A stretch of DNA of 59,051 nt from an uncultured Pseudomonadota bacterium. GTDB lineage: Bacteria > Pseudomonadota > Alphaproteobacteria > RF32 > CAG-239. How positions within the stretch are numbered: position 1 is the stretch's first letter; each line of letters starts with the position of its first letter. The translations under genes were made by a program, and so were the position numbers. The notes beneath the pieces were generated by a model. That model ran no database searches and was not told the origin of the DNA. It saw only the letters and a list, made by a program, of their open reading frames with translations. Below are positions 21,786 through 29,358 of the stretch, piece after piece. Where the stretch lies: positions 1 through 59,051 of the forward strand of contig CASGEB010000005.1 of the NCBI GenBank assembly GCA_949300375.1, written 5' to 3'.

Positions 21786-23527
21786 AGCCGATACTTGTTC
21801 ATGCCCATGTTTTTTATTCCGAATTGTGGCCGGAGCTTAAATCCTGCATACAAAAGTTGGCCAACTATCCGTTTGAGCTTTTTGTAACAATGGTTACTGA
21901 TGATGGTGAGGTTAAGGCTGATGTTCTGTCTGCTTTTCCTAAGGCTCATATTGAGGTGGTTGAAAATCGGGGCTTTGATGCAGGGTCGTTTGTTCATGTC
22001 TTAAACCAGGTCGATTTGAATGATTATAGTTATGTTGTGAAGTTACATACCAAACGGGATATGCCCCTGGGTGCTCATTTGAAATATTTTGATATGTCCG
22101 GGGCAAAGTGGCGTCATTATGCATTGGCTATTTTGAAGTCTGAAAAGACTGTAAAAAACATAATAAGCGCTTTTGAAAAAGATAAAAAACTTGGAATGGC
22201 GGCGGATTATCGTCTGATTGTCAATAAAGAACAAGATGATATTCGGGCTCAGCAGGAGGCAATAAAAATCTTAAAGCAACTTGGGTATGAAAATGTATTT
22301 TACGGTTATGTTGCCGGTACAATGTTTTGGTGCAGAGCGTTTCTTCTTAATCCTTTAAAGAAGCTGGGTATTGATATCTCTGATTTTGAAGAGGCTTCCG
22401 TAAACCGTAAGATTTCTACAAAGGCTCATGTGCTGGAACGTTTGTTGGGATGTCTGGTTGTTGCTCAATCTCAAAAAATTGCCGATCCTGTTACTTTTAT
22501 GCAATTTTCGGGGAAAATCTGTGAATTTGGGCGGAGGATAAAAAGATTTTTCTTTCAAAGAAAAAGAAATAGTAAGGGGAAAATGAAAGTTAAAATATGT
22601 GGAATCAGTTTCTCTATAGAGGAATGTAGTGATAGAATATGTAATAAGGGAAGTGAAATGATTGTTAATAATATTCTTTCTGTTGATGAGGTTTCTTTGT
22701 TGAATAATAAAAGACTTAGATGTTTAGTTTCTAGCTTTCGTCATCCTTTTAATAAACAAAAACGTAGAAAATTGAGGGAAGAGCTAGTTGAAAAGTATAA
22801 AGTAAGAAAATCTTCTTTTACAAAGGATCCTAATTTCAATGTAAAAGATATTCCTATATATTTGATATCTTATAATAGGCTAGGATATTTACAGCAAATG
22901 ATAACCAAGCTAGAGATGTATGGTCTTAAAAATATTCATATTATTGATAATCATTCTGATTATGAGCCTTTGTTGGCATATTTAAATGTACTGCCTTATC
23001 ATGTTTATTTCATGGATAAAAATTATGGACACAGGGTATTTTGGGAATCAGGTTTATTTGATGACATCATTCAACATTCTTTATATATAGTATCAGATCC
23101 AGACATTGAGTTTAATGCAGATTTGCCTGATGATTTTTTGTCAGAATTATACCGTCTGTTAGGGGAGTATAAGTGTATAACTAAAGTTGGTTTTGCATTA
23201 AAAATAGATGATTTACCTCGGAATAAGGTTAATGAGACGGTTATTGCCTGGGAAAGTCGTTTTTGGAAAAACAGACTAAAAGATCGCCTTGATATTTATC
23301 ATGCTGATATAGATACGACTTTTGCATTGTATCGTCCGGGAAAATTAGATGAAAGATTTTTTTACTCTGCAATTCGTGTAGCCGGAAATTTTACCGCCAA
23401 ACATTTACCGTGGTATCAAAAAGATAATAATGCAGATGATATTAAACATTATAATCTGACATCTGATTCAAGATTTGCTTCTTGGACCAAAGATATTCAA
23501 CGTTATAATAATATAATGGAGGGATAA
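21782..23527 (+). CDS. RgpF-like/glycosyltransferase fusion protein, 581 aa
   Basis: Residues 1 to about 240 match rhamnan-synthesis protein F (RgpF): VHAHVFYSELWPEL, ENRGFDAGSFV and VKLHTKRD. From about 268 a second module begins (KVKICGISFSIEE), then IPIYLISYNRLGYLQQMI and SDPDIEF as in a GT2-like glycosyltransferase. The join sits at a marked rise in AT content, and an in-frame ATG at 22583 with AAGGGG just before it could start the second module separately. It probably helps assemble a rhamnose-containing glycan. The ATG at 21782 overlaps the rfbB stop. Confidence 0.8.
   Translation: MKPILVHAHVFYSELWPELKSCIQKLANYPFELFVTMVTDDGEVKADVLSAFPKAHIEVVENRGFDAGSFVHVLNQVDLNDYSYVVKLHTKRDMPLGAHLKYFDMSGAKWRHYALAILKSEKTVKNIISAFEKDKKLGMAADYRLIVNKEQDDIRAQQEAIKILKQLGYENVFYGYVAGTMFWCRAFLLNPLKKLGIDISDFEEASVNRKISTKAHVLERLLGCLVVAQSQKIADPVTFMQFSGKICEFGRRIKRFFFQRKRNSKGKMKVKICGISFSIEECSDRICNKGSEMIVNNILSVDEVSLLNNKRLRCLVSSFRHPFNKQKRRKLREELVEKYKVRKSSFTKDPNFNVKDIPIYLISYNRLGYLQQMITKLEMYGLKNIHIIDNHSDYEPLLAYLNVLPYHVYFMDKNYGHRVFWESGLFDDIIQHSLYIVSDPDIEFNADLPDDFLSELYRLLGEYKCITKVGFALKIDDLPRNKVNETVIAWESRFWKNRLKDRLDIYHADIDTTFALYRPGKLDERFFYSAIRVAGNFTAKHLPWYQKDNNADDIKHYNLTSDSRFASWTKDIQRYNNIMEG
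22574..22585 (+). promoter_or_regulatory. Internal ribosome site at the fusion point
   Basis: TAAGGGGAAA followed by an in-frame ATG at 22583. It may be a relic of a former separate gene or still allow internal initiation. Confidence 0.4.
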
Positions 23528-24399
23528 TGCCTAAAGTTTCTGTGCTAACGCCTTTATATAATACGAATAAAGTACATTTGCAAGAAATGATTGCTTCAGT
23601 ATTGGAACAGTCATTTCGGGATTTTGAGTTTATTTTGTTAAATGATTCTCCTGAAAATAAGGAGATTGAACAAATTGTTAAATCTTATAAGGATAAAAGA
23701 ATAAGATATTATTGTAATGAAAGAAATTTGGGAATTTCGGCCAGTAGAAACAGATTAATTGATTTGGCAAAGGGGGAATATCTGGCTATTTGTGATCATG
23801 ATGATATTTCTGTTTCGGATAGATTTGAAGTGCAGGTTGCTTATTTGGATAAGAATCCTGCAGTAGGTGTTGTATCTGGTTTATGTGAAGTTTTTGGTGG
23901 TGGAACTCATGTGTTTCAGCAGCATCCGGAGTTTGATTTGGATATAAAAATTCATTTGACTAAAGGTTGTTATTTGGCGCATCCTGCATCAATGATACGA
24001 AAAAGTGTGTTGTTATCTAATGATATTTGTTACAATGAAAGATATTCTCCCGCGGAAGATTATAAATTGTGGGAAGATTTGATGGATGTTACAAATTTTT
24101 ATAATCTACAAAAAGTTTTGTTAAAGTATCGAAGTTTTGATGCAAATACGTCTGTTTTGCAAAATAGAATTATGATTGAAGCATCAAGAAAAATACAGTT
24201 GGAGATTAGAGACAAGCATCCTTCTTATTATGATGAAATATCTAGAGAAATTCCGCTTTCTGAAAAGACTTCTGAAAAGGTTTATTATAAACTATTCGGG
24301 ATAGTTCCACTGATTAAGATTACCCAGAATAAAGTTTATTTGTTTAATGTTGTTCCGTTGCTGACAATAAGGAGAAAAACATGCGGATGCCCAAGATAA
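23527..24399 (+). CDS. Glycosyltransferase family 2, 290 aa
   Basis: Starts PKVSVLTPLYNTNKVHL, with the metal-binding AICDHDD near 99-105 and YSPAEDYKLW. It is a clear paralogue of the protein at 17697 but with much more AT-rich codons. The C-terminus carries two basic LFG(I)VPL-type copies (KLFGIVPLIKI; FNVVPLLTIRRK). TAATG overlap with the gene before it, 19-bp overlap with the one after. Confidence 0.9.
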   Translation: MPKVSVLTPLYNTNKVHLQEMIASVLEQSFRDFEFILLNDSPENKEIEQIVKSYKDKRIRYYCNERNLGISASRNRLIDLAKGEYLAICDHDDISVSDRFEVQVAYLDKNPAVGVVSGLCEVFGGGTHVFQQHPEFDLDIKIHLTKGCYLAHPASMIRKSVLLSNDICYNERYSPAEDYKLWEDLMDVTNFYNLQKVLLKYRSFDANTSVLQNRIMIEASRKIQLEIRDKHPSYYDEISREIPLSEKTSEKVYYKLFGIVPLIKITQNKVYLFNVVPLLTIRRKTCGCPR

Positions 24400-25346
24400 C
24401 TTTAGGAATTGTTTTTTATAATCAACGAAATTTTATTAAAGATGCTATAGATTCCGTAAAAAATCAGACTATTGATGGGTGGGAATGTATAATTTATGAT
24501 GATGGATCTTCAGATGGTTCGGATGAGATAATTTTACGTGAAATATGTAATGATGGACGTTTTATTTTTAAACGTTCAGAGAAACGTAATTTTACACCGT
24601 CAGTTGGTCGGAATTATTGTTTGGATCATGCAAAAGGGAAATATGTATGTTTTCTGGATGGTGATGATATGTTGGTTAAAAATGCTTTTGAAATTATGTA
24701 TGGCGTAGCGGAAGCAGGCAATTGTGATATGGTGTCTTGCGGTGCTCCCAATTATAATATTTCTGTTCCTGTCGATTTTCACTATCATACGGATTTGCCG
24801 GCTGCTGGATGTGTAAATGATATTGTTTTTGTAAATACGCCTGTGCCAGATGGCAGTGCATGGAGATTAAATGGTGATATTGAAAATGGCTGGATATGGG
24901 GTATTCTTTATAAAAAAGAAACTATAAAAAATATTCGGTTTGACGAAAAGCTGAGGCCTTATGAAGATTCGTTGTTTTTTATGAATGTGTCACTCGTAAT
25001 TAAAAGATTTGCGGTAATGAAAACTTCCAGTGTTTTTCATAGAGAAAATTCAGGCATTACGAATAAAGGAATAAGTGACGAGATATTACCGGCAATAGAT
25101 TCGTTTTTTCAAAAAGCATATTCTTTAATCGAAAATGAATACCGGGGGGGGGTATATAATGTCTGGTTGAAAAATATGTGTCGGATATTGCTAAAGCATA
25201 CGTGGTATATTTATAAACATTGTTATGCAGAGACCAAAGATAAAAAAGATCTTGTGCGAAAAATTCGTGATTATGCTAAGCCGTATGAAAAATTTGAACC
25301 GTGCGGATTAAAAATAATGTTACGCAAACTAAGAATGAAATTGTAA
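24381..25346 (+). CDS. Glycosyltransferase family 2 with G9 tract, 321 aa
   Basis: GT2 fold: KITLGIVFYNQRNFIKDAI, IYDDGSSDGSDEI, CFLDGDDM with the DxD-type acid pair near 91-97. Nine consecutive G at 25144-25152 lie in codons 255-258; loss or gain of one G would stop translation within about ten codons and remove the last 60 residues. ATG 24381 has AAGGAG 6 nt upstream. Confidence 0.88.
   Translation: MRMPKITLGIVFYNQRNFIKDAIDSVKNQTIDGWECIIYDDGSSDGSDEIILREICNDGRFIFKRSEKRNFTPSVGRNYCLDHAKGKYVCFLDGDDMLVKNAFEIMYGVAEAGNCDMVSCGAPNYNISVPVDFHYHTDLPAAGCVNDIVFVNTPVPDGSAWRLNGDIENGWIWGILYKKETIKNIRFDEKLRPYEDSLFFMNVSLVIKRFAVMKTSSVFHRENSGITNKGISDEILPAIDSFFQKAYSLIENEYRGGVYNVWLKNMCRILLKHTWYIYKHCYAETKDKKDLVRKIRDYAKPYEKFEPCGLKIMLRKLRMKL
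25144..25152 (+). repeat. Homopolymeric G9 tract in coding sequence
   Basis: Nine G in a strongly AT-rich glycosyltransferase gene. Both one-base slippage products terminate within about ten codons. Confidence 0.85.
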
Positions 25347-25360
25347 AAAGGAGATTACAA

Positions 25361-26623
25361 ATGAAGTGGAATAAGCCGGGGCATGAGTTTGATGAGTTAG
25401 GCGGCAAGTTTATTAAAAACCGAAAGTTGATTGTGATCGGGGACGACTTTGATCAGGCCAGTTTTTATCTAAATCGCAGGATAACTGATGTATTGCAGTT
25501 CTTAAATGTTCCTGTTAAATTGGTAAAGTTTTCAATAAAAAATCTTCAAAAAAAGTGGTTTGCCAAATTAATGATACGTATATTAAACTTTAAATACAAA
25601 TTATTCAAGCAACATGCTGTTATTATTACACATTATAAATATCAAGATGTAAATAAGGCTATTATGCTGCGTAATATTTTGAAAGAGATATTTCCTAATC
25701 GTATGGTTTATGATTCAACAGAATTTTTAGAAAAACAAATGTCAATATTTGCAGCATATGTGCAAGATAAGGTCTATGTCCGGGATACTTGTATTATTGT
25801 AACAACGGGATGTACGTTAAATTGTAAATATTGTTTGAATTTTACTCCTTTTATTAAACATGCAAAATCAATTCCTTTAGAAAAATTAAAAGAAGAAGCA
25901 GATATTTATTTTAAGGTTGTTGATTATGTCGGATTTTTTCAGATTAGCGGAGGAGAGCCACTTACTTATAAAAACTTGGCCGAGTATATTGAGTGGGTGG
26001 CAGAAAAATATGGTAATCAAATTGGGCAAATATTATTGGCAACAAATGGAACTTTATTGCCGGATGAGCGGTTGGCTTATGTGTTGAAAAAATATGGTGT
26101 TATTTTACTTTTAGATAATTATACTCAAGCTGTTCCATCAACAAAATCTACACGTGATAAATTGATTAATTTTTTGGATGAGCATGGTATAGATTCTCGT
26201 GATTATGGTGAAAATCAGCAGTTTTTTAAGTTCTTTCCAGCCAATGAAGATTACTCAAAATTGTCAGAAAAAGAGCTTTCTGACCGGGCTGATAAATGTT
26301 GGGGATTGCAGCCTTGGCGTAATTTACGTGACGGAAGGATTTATTATTGTAATTTTTCTTCATTTGCCGTTACCGCAGGTATTATTCAGGATGATCCTCG
26401 CAATTATATGGATTTGAAAAATTTTGATTGCTCAAAGAAGAAAGAATTGCTTGAATTTTTTATGGGTTATTCTGTATTAGGATATGATACTTTTTGTACT
26501 TTATGTAACGGTATAAATGAAAGTAATATTTTGGAGCGGCGGCCGGCAGGAGAGCAAGCTAAAGGAAAATTTGACTGGCATTCAGGAATGACCTTATCTG
26601 AGTTTGAGGAAATGAACTTATGA
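25361..26623 (+). CDS. Radical SAM protein of the glycan cluster, 420 aa
   Basis: The radical SAM CxxxCxxC motif is CTLNCKYC (Cys151, 155, 158), followed by SGGEPL (SAM-binding GGE) near 182. The C-terminal half has further Cys (DKCWGLQPWRNLRDG; YYCNFSS; FCTLC) that could hold an auxiliary cluster, as in SPASM-type enzymes. The first 130 residues are a separate domain without a recognised family. ATG 25361 follows AAAGGAG and lies 14 bp after the GT2 gene; the end overlaps the acyltransferase by 4 nt. A radical-based sugar modification is possible but unproven. Confidence 0.85.
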   Translation: MKWNKPGHEFDELGGKFIKNRKLIVIGDDFDQASFYLNRRITDVLQFLNVPVKLVKFSIKNLQKKWFAKLMIRILNFKYKLFKQHAVIITHYKYQDVNKAIMLRNILKEIFPNRMVYDSTEFLEKQMSIFAAYVQDKVYVRDTCIIVTTGCTLNCKYCLNFTPFIKHAKSIPLEKLKEEADIYFKVVDYVGFFQISGGEPLTYKNLAEYIEWVAEKYGNQIGQILLATNGTLLPDERLAYVLKKYGVILLLDNYTQAVPSTKSTRDKLINFLDEHGIDSRDYGENQQFFKFFPANEDYSKLSEKELSDRADKCWGLQPWRNLRDGRIYYCNFSSFAVTAGIIQDDPRNYMDLKNFDCSKKKELLEFFMGYSVLGYDTFCTLCNGINESNILERRPAGEQAKGKFDWHSGMTLSEFEEMNL

Positions 26624-27300
26624 GTTTTTTGAAAAAGTATCGAAGACTTTCTCAGAATAAAGCCAGATTAAAACAATTTTATAATGCCGGGAATTCTATA
26701 ATTATCATAGATGGTGAAAAGAAAATTGTTAATCCTGTCGAATTTTTAGAACTTAAAATCTTAAAGATTCCTTCTGGAAATGTGCAGCTTATAATACATA
26801 AACCACTTGCATTTAAAATGTTGTTTTTGGATGTGTGTGGTAATTTGAGTGTTGAAATTTGCGAAAATATTATTGAACCAGTTGGACATATCAGAATACT
26901 TAAGGCTGTCGGTGATGTTAAAAATTATGTATATATAGGAAAAGGGTCCGGAATAGGGGATGCTGTTTTTGATGTAACTCTCCATGGAAATATAGAAATT
27001 GGAGATGCATGTACAATGTCTTGGGGTGTTATGTTGAAAACCGATGATACACATCCAATTTATCAAAACGGAAAAATTATTAATTGCAGTAATAGTATCG
27101 TTATTGGTAACAATGTGTGGATTGGTATGCATGCCTCTATTCTTAAAAATAGTGTTATTCCAGATGGAACAGTTGTTGGTGCCTATTCGGTAGTGGCAGG
27201 GAAATTCGATGAAAAGAACACTGTTATAGCGGGAAATCCTGCCAAAGTTGTAAAACGGGATGTTCAATGGAAGTGTGGACTTATTGATTATAATGATTAA
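26620..27300 (+). CDS. Hexapeptide-repeat acetyltransferase, 226 aa
   Basis: The C-terminal half is a left-handed beta-helix of the maltose/galactoside acetyltransferase type: IGDACTMSWGVML, then DDTHPIY with the probable catalytic His, NNVWIGMHASILKNSVIPDG and the AGNPAKVVKRD end. The N-terminal 90 residues are not recognised. It is the last gene of the AT-rich operon (ATGA overlap with the radical SAM gene). Probably acetylates a sugar of the surface glycan. Confidence 0.87.
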   Translation: MSFLKKYRRLSQNKARLKQFYNAGNSIIIIDGEKKIVNPVEFLELKILKIPSGNVQLIIHKPLAFKMLFLDVCGNLSVEICENIIEPVGHIRILKAVGDVKNYVYIGKGSGIGDAVFDVTLHGNIEIGDACTMSWGVMLKTDDTHPIYQNGKIINCSNSIVIGNNVWIGMHASILKNSVIPDGTVVGAYSVVAGKFDEKNTVIAGNPAKVVKRDVQWKCGLIDYND

Positions 27301-27366
27301 TTTTTCCGTCTTTACATCTTCTCTTTTTTTGCAATAATATGAGAGAATGGGGGATAGGAGGAAAAG

Positions 27367-27624
27367 ATGGCCTCAAGAGTGGCAATTATCGGGATTATTG
27401 TTGAAAATCCGGATTCTGTTGAAAAGCTTAATGCGATTTTGCATGAGTATGCCGAATATATTATCGGGCGGATGGGCATTCCGTATCGGGAAAGAAAGCT
27501 GAGCATTATCAGCATTGCCGTTGACGCACCTCAAGACATTATCAGCGCTATGGCCGGAAAAATAGGGCGGTTGTCCGGTGTTTCTGCCAAAACGCTCTAT
27601 TCAGCCGCCGGTGCGGAAAACTGA
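27367..27624 (+). CDS. TM1266-type iron-only hydrogenase system regulator, 85 aa
   Basis: A small ACT-like protein (RVAIIGIIVENPDSVEKLNAIL...YIIGRMGIPYRERKLSIISIAVDAP) that matches the putative regulator often found next to hydrogenase maturation genes. It is 100 bp before hydG and has GGAGGAAAAG before its ATG. The regulatory role is only by association in the family. Confidence 0.85.
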   Translation: MASRVAIIGIIVENPDSVEKLNAILHEYAEYIIGRMGIPYRERKLSIISIAVDAPQDIISAMAGKIGRLSGVSAKTLYSAAGAEN

Positions 27625-27724
27625 ATTCTTTCTTGCAACTTTATATTTTAATCTGTATAGTCCGGCTGTGAATTTTAACTAACGGGAAAGAGTATTCTGC
27701 CCCGAAAGAGAAAGGCCTTTATAT

Positions 27725-29143
27725 ATGTATAATCCGAAATCGTTAAAGGCAGAGGAGTTTATCTGCCATCAGGAAGTCTTGGATACGCTGGCGTTTGCCG
27801 ACAAAAACAAAAATAACCGCGAACTGATTGACCAGGTTCTGGAAAAAGCCCGTCAACGCAAAGGTTTGAGCCACAGGGAAGCCATTTTGCTGCTGGATTG
27901 TGAGCTGGAAGACAAAAATCAGGAGATTTTTGCTTTGGCCGAGCAGATTAAAAAAGACTATTACGGCAATCGTATTGTGATGTTTGCGCCGCTGTATCTG
28001 TCCAATTATTGCGTTAACGGCTGCGTTTACTGCCCTTATCATGCCAAAAACAAGCATATTGCCCGCAAGAAGCTGACGCAGGAGGAGATTGCCCGTGAGG
28101 TTATTGCCCTGCAGGATATGGGGCATAAGCGTCTGGCTTTGGAGGCGGGAGAAGATCCGGTCAACAATCCGATAGAGTATATTCTGGACAGTATTAAAAC
28201 GATTTATTCGATTAAGCATAAAAACGGGGCAATCCGCCGGGTGAACGTCAATATTGCCGCGACAACGGTTGAGAATTACCGCAAGCTGAAAGAAGCCGGC
28301 ATCGGCACTTATATTCTTTTTCAGGAAACTTATCATAAGGAGAGTTATGAAAAGCTGCACCCGAAAGGCCCGAAGCATAATTATGCCTATCATACCGAGG
28401 CGATGGACAGAGCTATGGAGGGCGGTATTGACGATGTCGGCCTCGGGGTTTTGTTCGGGCTGGAATTGTACCGTTACGAGTTTGCCGCTCTTTTGATGCA
28501 CGCCGAGCATCTGGAGGCTGTTCACGGCGTGGGGCCGCATACTATCAGCGTGCCGCGGATTAAACATGCCGATGATATTGATCCAAACGTTTTTGACAAT
28601 GGCATTAATGACGATATTTTTGCCAAAATCGTTGCTTGTATCAGGATTTCCGTGCCGTATACCGGAATGATTATTTCTACCCGCGAGAGCAAGGCCTGCC
28701 GGGAGAGAGTCTTACATTACGGCATTTCGCAGATCAGCGGCGGTTCTAAGACCAGCGTCGGCGGATATGCTGAGGAAGAGCCAGATGACAATAAGTCGGA
28801 ACAATTTGACGTCAGCGACAAAAGAACGCTGGACGAGGTGGTGCGCTGGCTGATGGAGATTGGCTATGTGCCGAGTTTTTGTACGGCTTGTTACCGCGAA
28901 GGGCGGACCGGCGATCGTTTTATGGCCTTATGCAAAAATATGCAGATTCATAACTGCTGTTTGCCGAATGCGTTAATGACGCTGAAAGAGTATCTGGAAG
29001 ATTACGCATCGCCTGAAACCAAACGTATCGGCGAGGCTTTGATTGCAACTGAAATGAATAATATTCCGAATGAGAAAGTCAGAAATCTGGTTAAGTCGAA
29101 TTTGGGAAATATTGTCAACGGACAACGCGATTTTCGTTTATAA
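27725..29143 (+). CDS. hydG: [FeFe]-hydrogenase H-cluster maturase HydG
   Basis: HydG is a radical SAM tyrosine lyase that makes the CO and CN ligands of the H-cluster. The SAM cluster motif is CVNGCVYC near residue 98-105, with LALEAGEDP for SAM binding. The C-terminal CX2CX22C motif for the second Fe-S cluster is intact (FCTAC then NCCLPNA), which separates it from ThiH. Length 472 aa is normal. HydE, HydF and hydrogenase subunits are not in the window, so the set is scattered. A terminator follows. Confidence 0.95.
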   Translation: MYNPKSLKAEEFICHQEVLDTLAFADKNKNNRELIDQVLEKARQRKGLSHREAILLLDCELEDKNQEIFALAEQIKKDYYGNRIVMFAPLYLSNYCVNGCVYCPYHAKNKHIARKKLTQEEIAREVIALQDMGHKRLALEAGEDPVNNPIEYILDSIKTIYSIKHKNGAIRRVNVNIAATTVENYRKLKEAGIGTYILFQETYHKESYEKLHPKGPKHNYAYHTEAMDRAMEGGIDDVGLGVLFGLELYRYEFAALLMHAEHLEAVHGVGPHTISVPRIKHADDIDPNVFDNGINDDIFAKIVACIRISVPYTGMIISTRESKACRERVLHYGISQISGGSKTSVGGYAEEEPDDNKSEQFDVSDKRTLDEVVRWLMEIGYVPSFCTACYREGRTGDRFMALCKNMQIHNCCLPNALMTLKEYLEDYASPETKRIGEALIATEMNNIPNEKVRNLVKSNLGNIVNGQRDFRL

Positions 29144-29171
29144 AAAAATGTTTCTTCTTGAGTAACTTATT

Positions 29172-29207
29172 GAATCTCCCGAACTGTTTCAGGAGATTCT
29201 TTTTTTT
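29172..29207 (+). terminator. hydG terminator
   Basis: GAATCTCC (29172-29179) pairs with GGAGATTC (29192-29199), then eight T. Confidence 0.88.
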
Positions 29208-29288
29208 GTCGCATTTTTAGCGTAAACCTATACAGACCGCGCTTTTCAAAGAATTATCTACAAATGTCTTTTTAGTCTTTTATTAGCC

Positions 29289-29317
29289 TTGACTCGGAAT
29301 AAAAGGCGTATTATTTT
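29289..29317 (+). promoter_or_regulatory. Promoter of the SPS-like gene
   Basis: TTGACT (29289-29294), 17 bp, TATTTT (29312-29317); start near 29324, leader about 35 nt. Confidence 0.65.
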
Positions 29318-29358
29318 GTACGGCATAATAAAATTTTCATTATTAGGAATTTAGAAAT

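Noticed and set aside
27743..28567. Minus-strand open frame of 274 codons
   Set aside because: Antisense of hydG, no start signal or domain.
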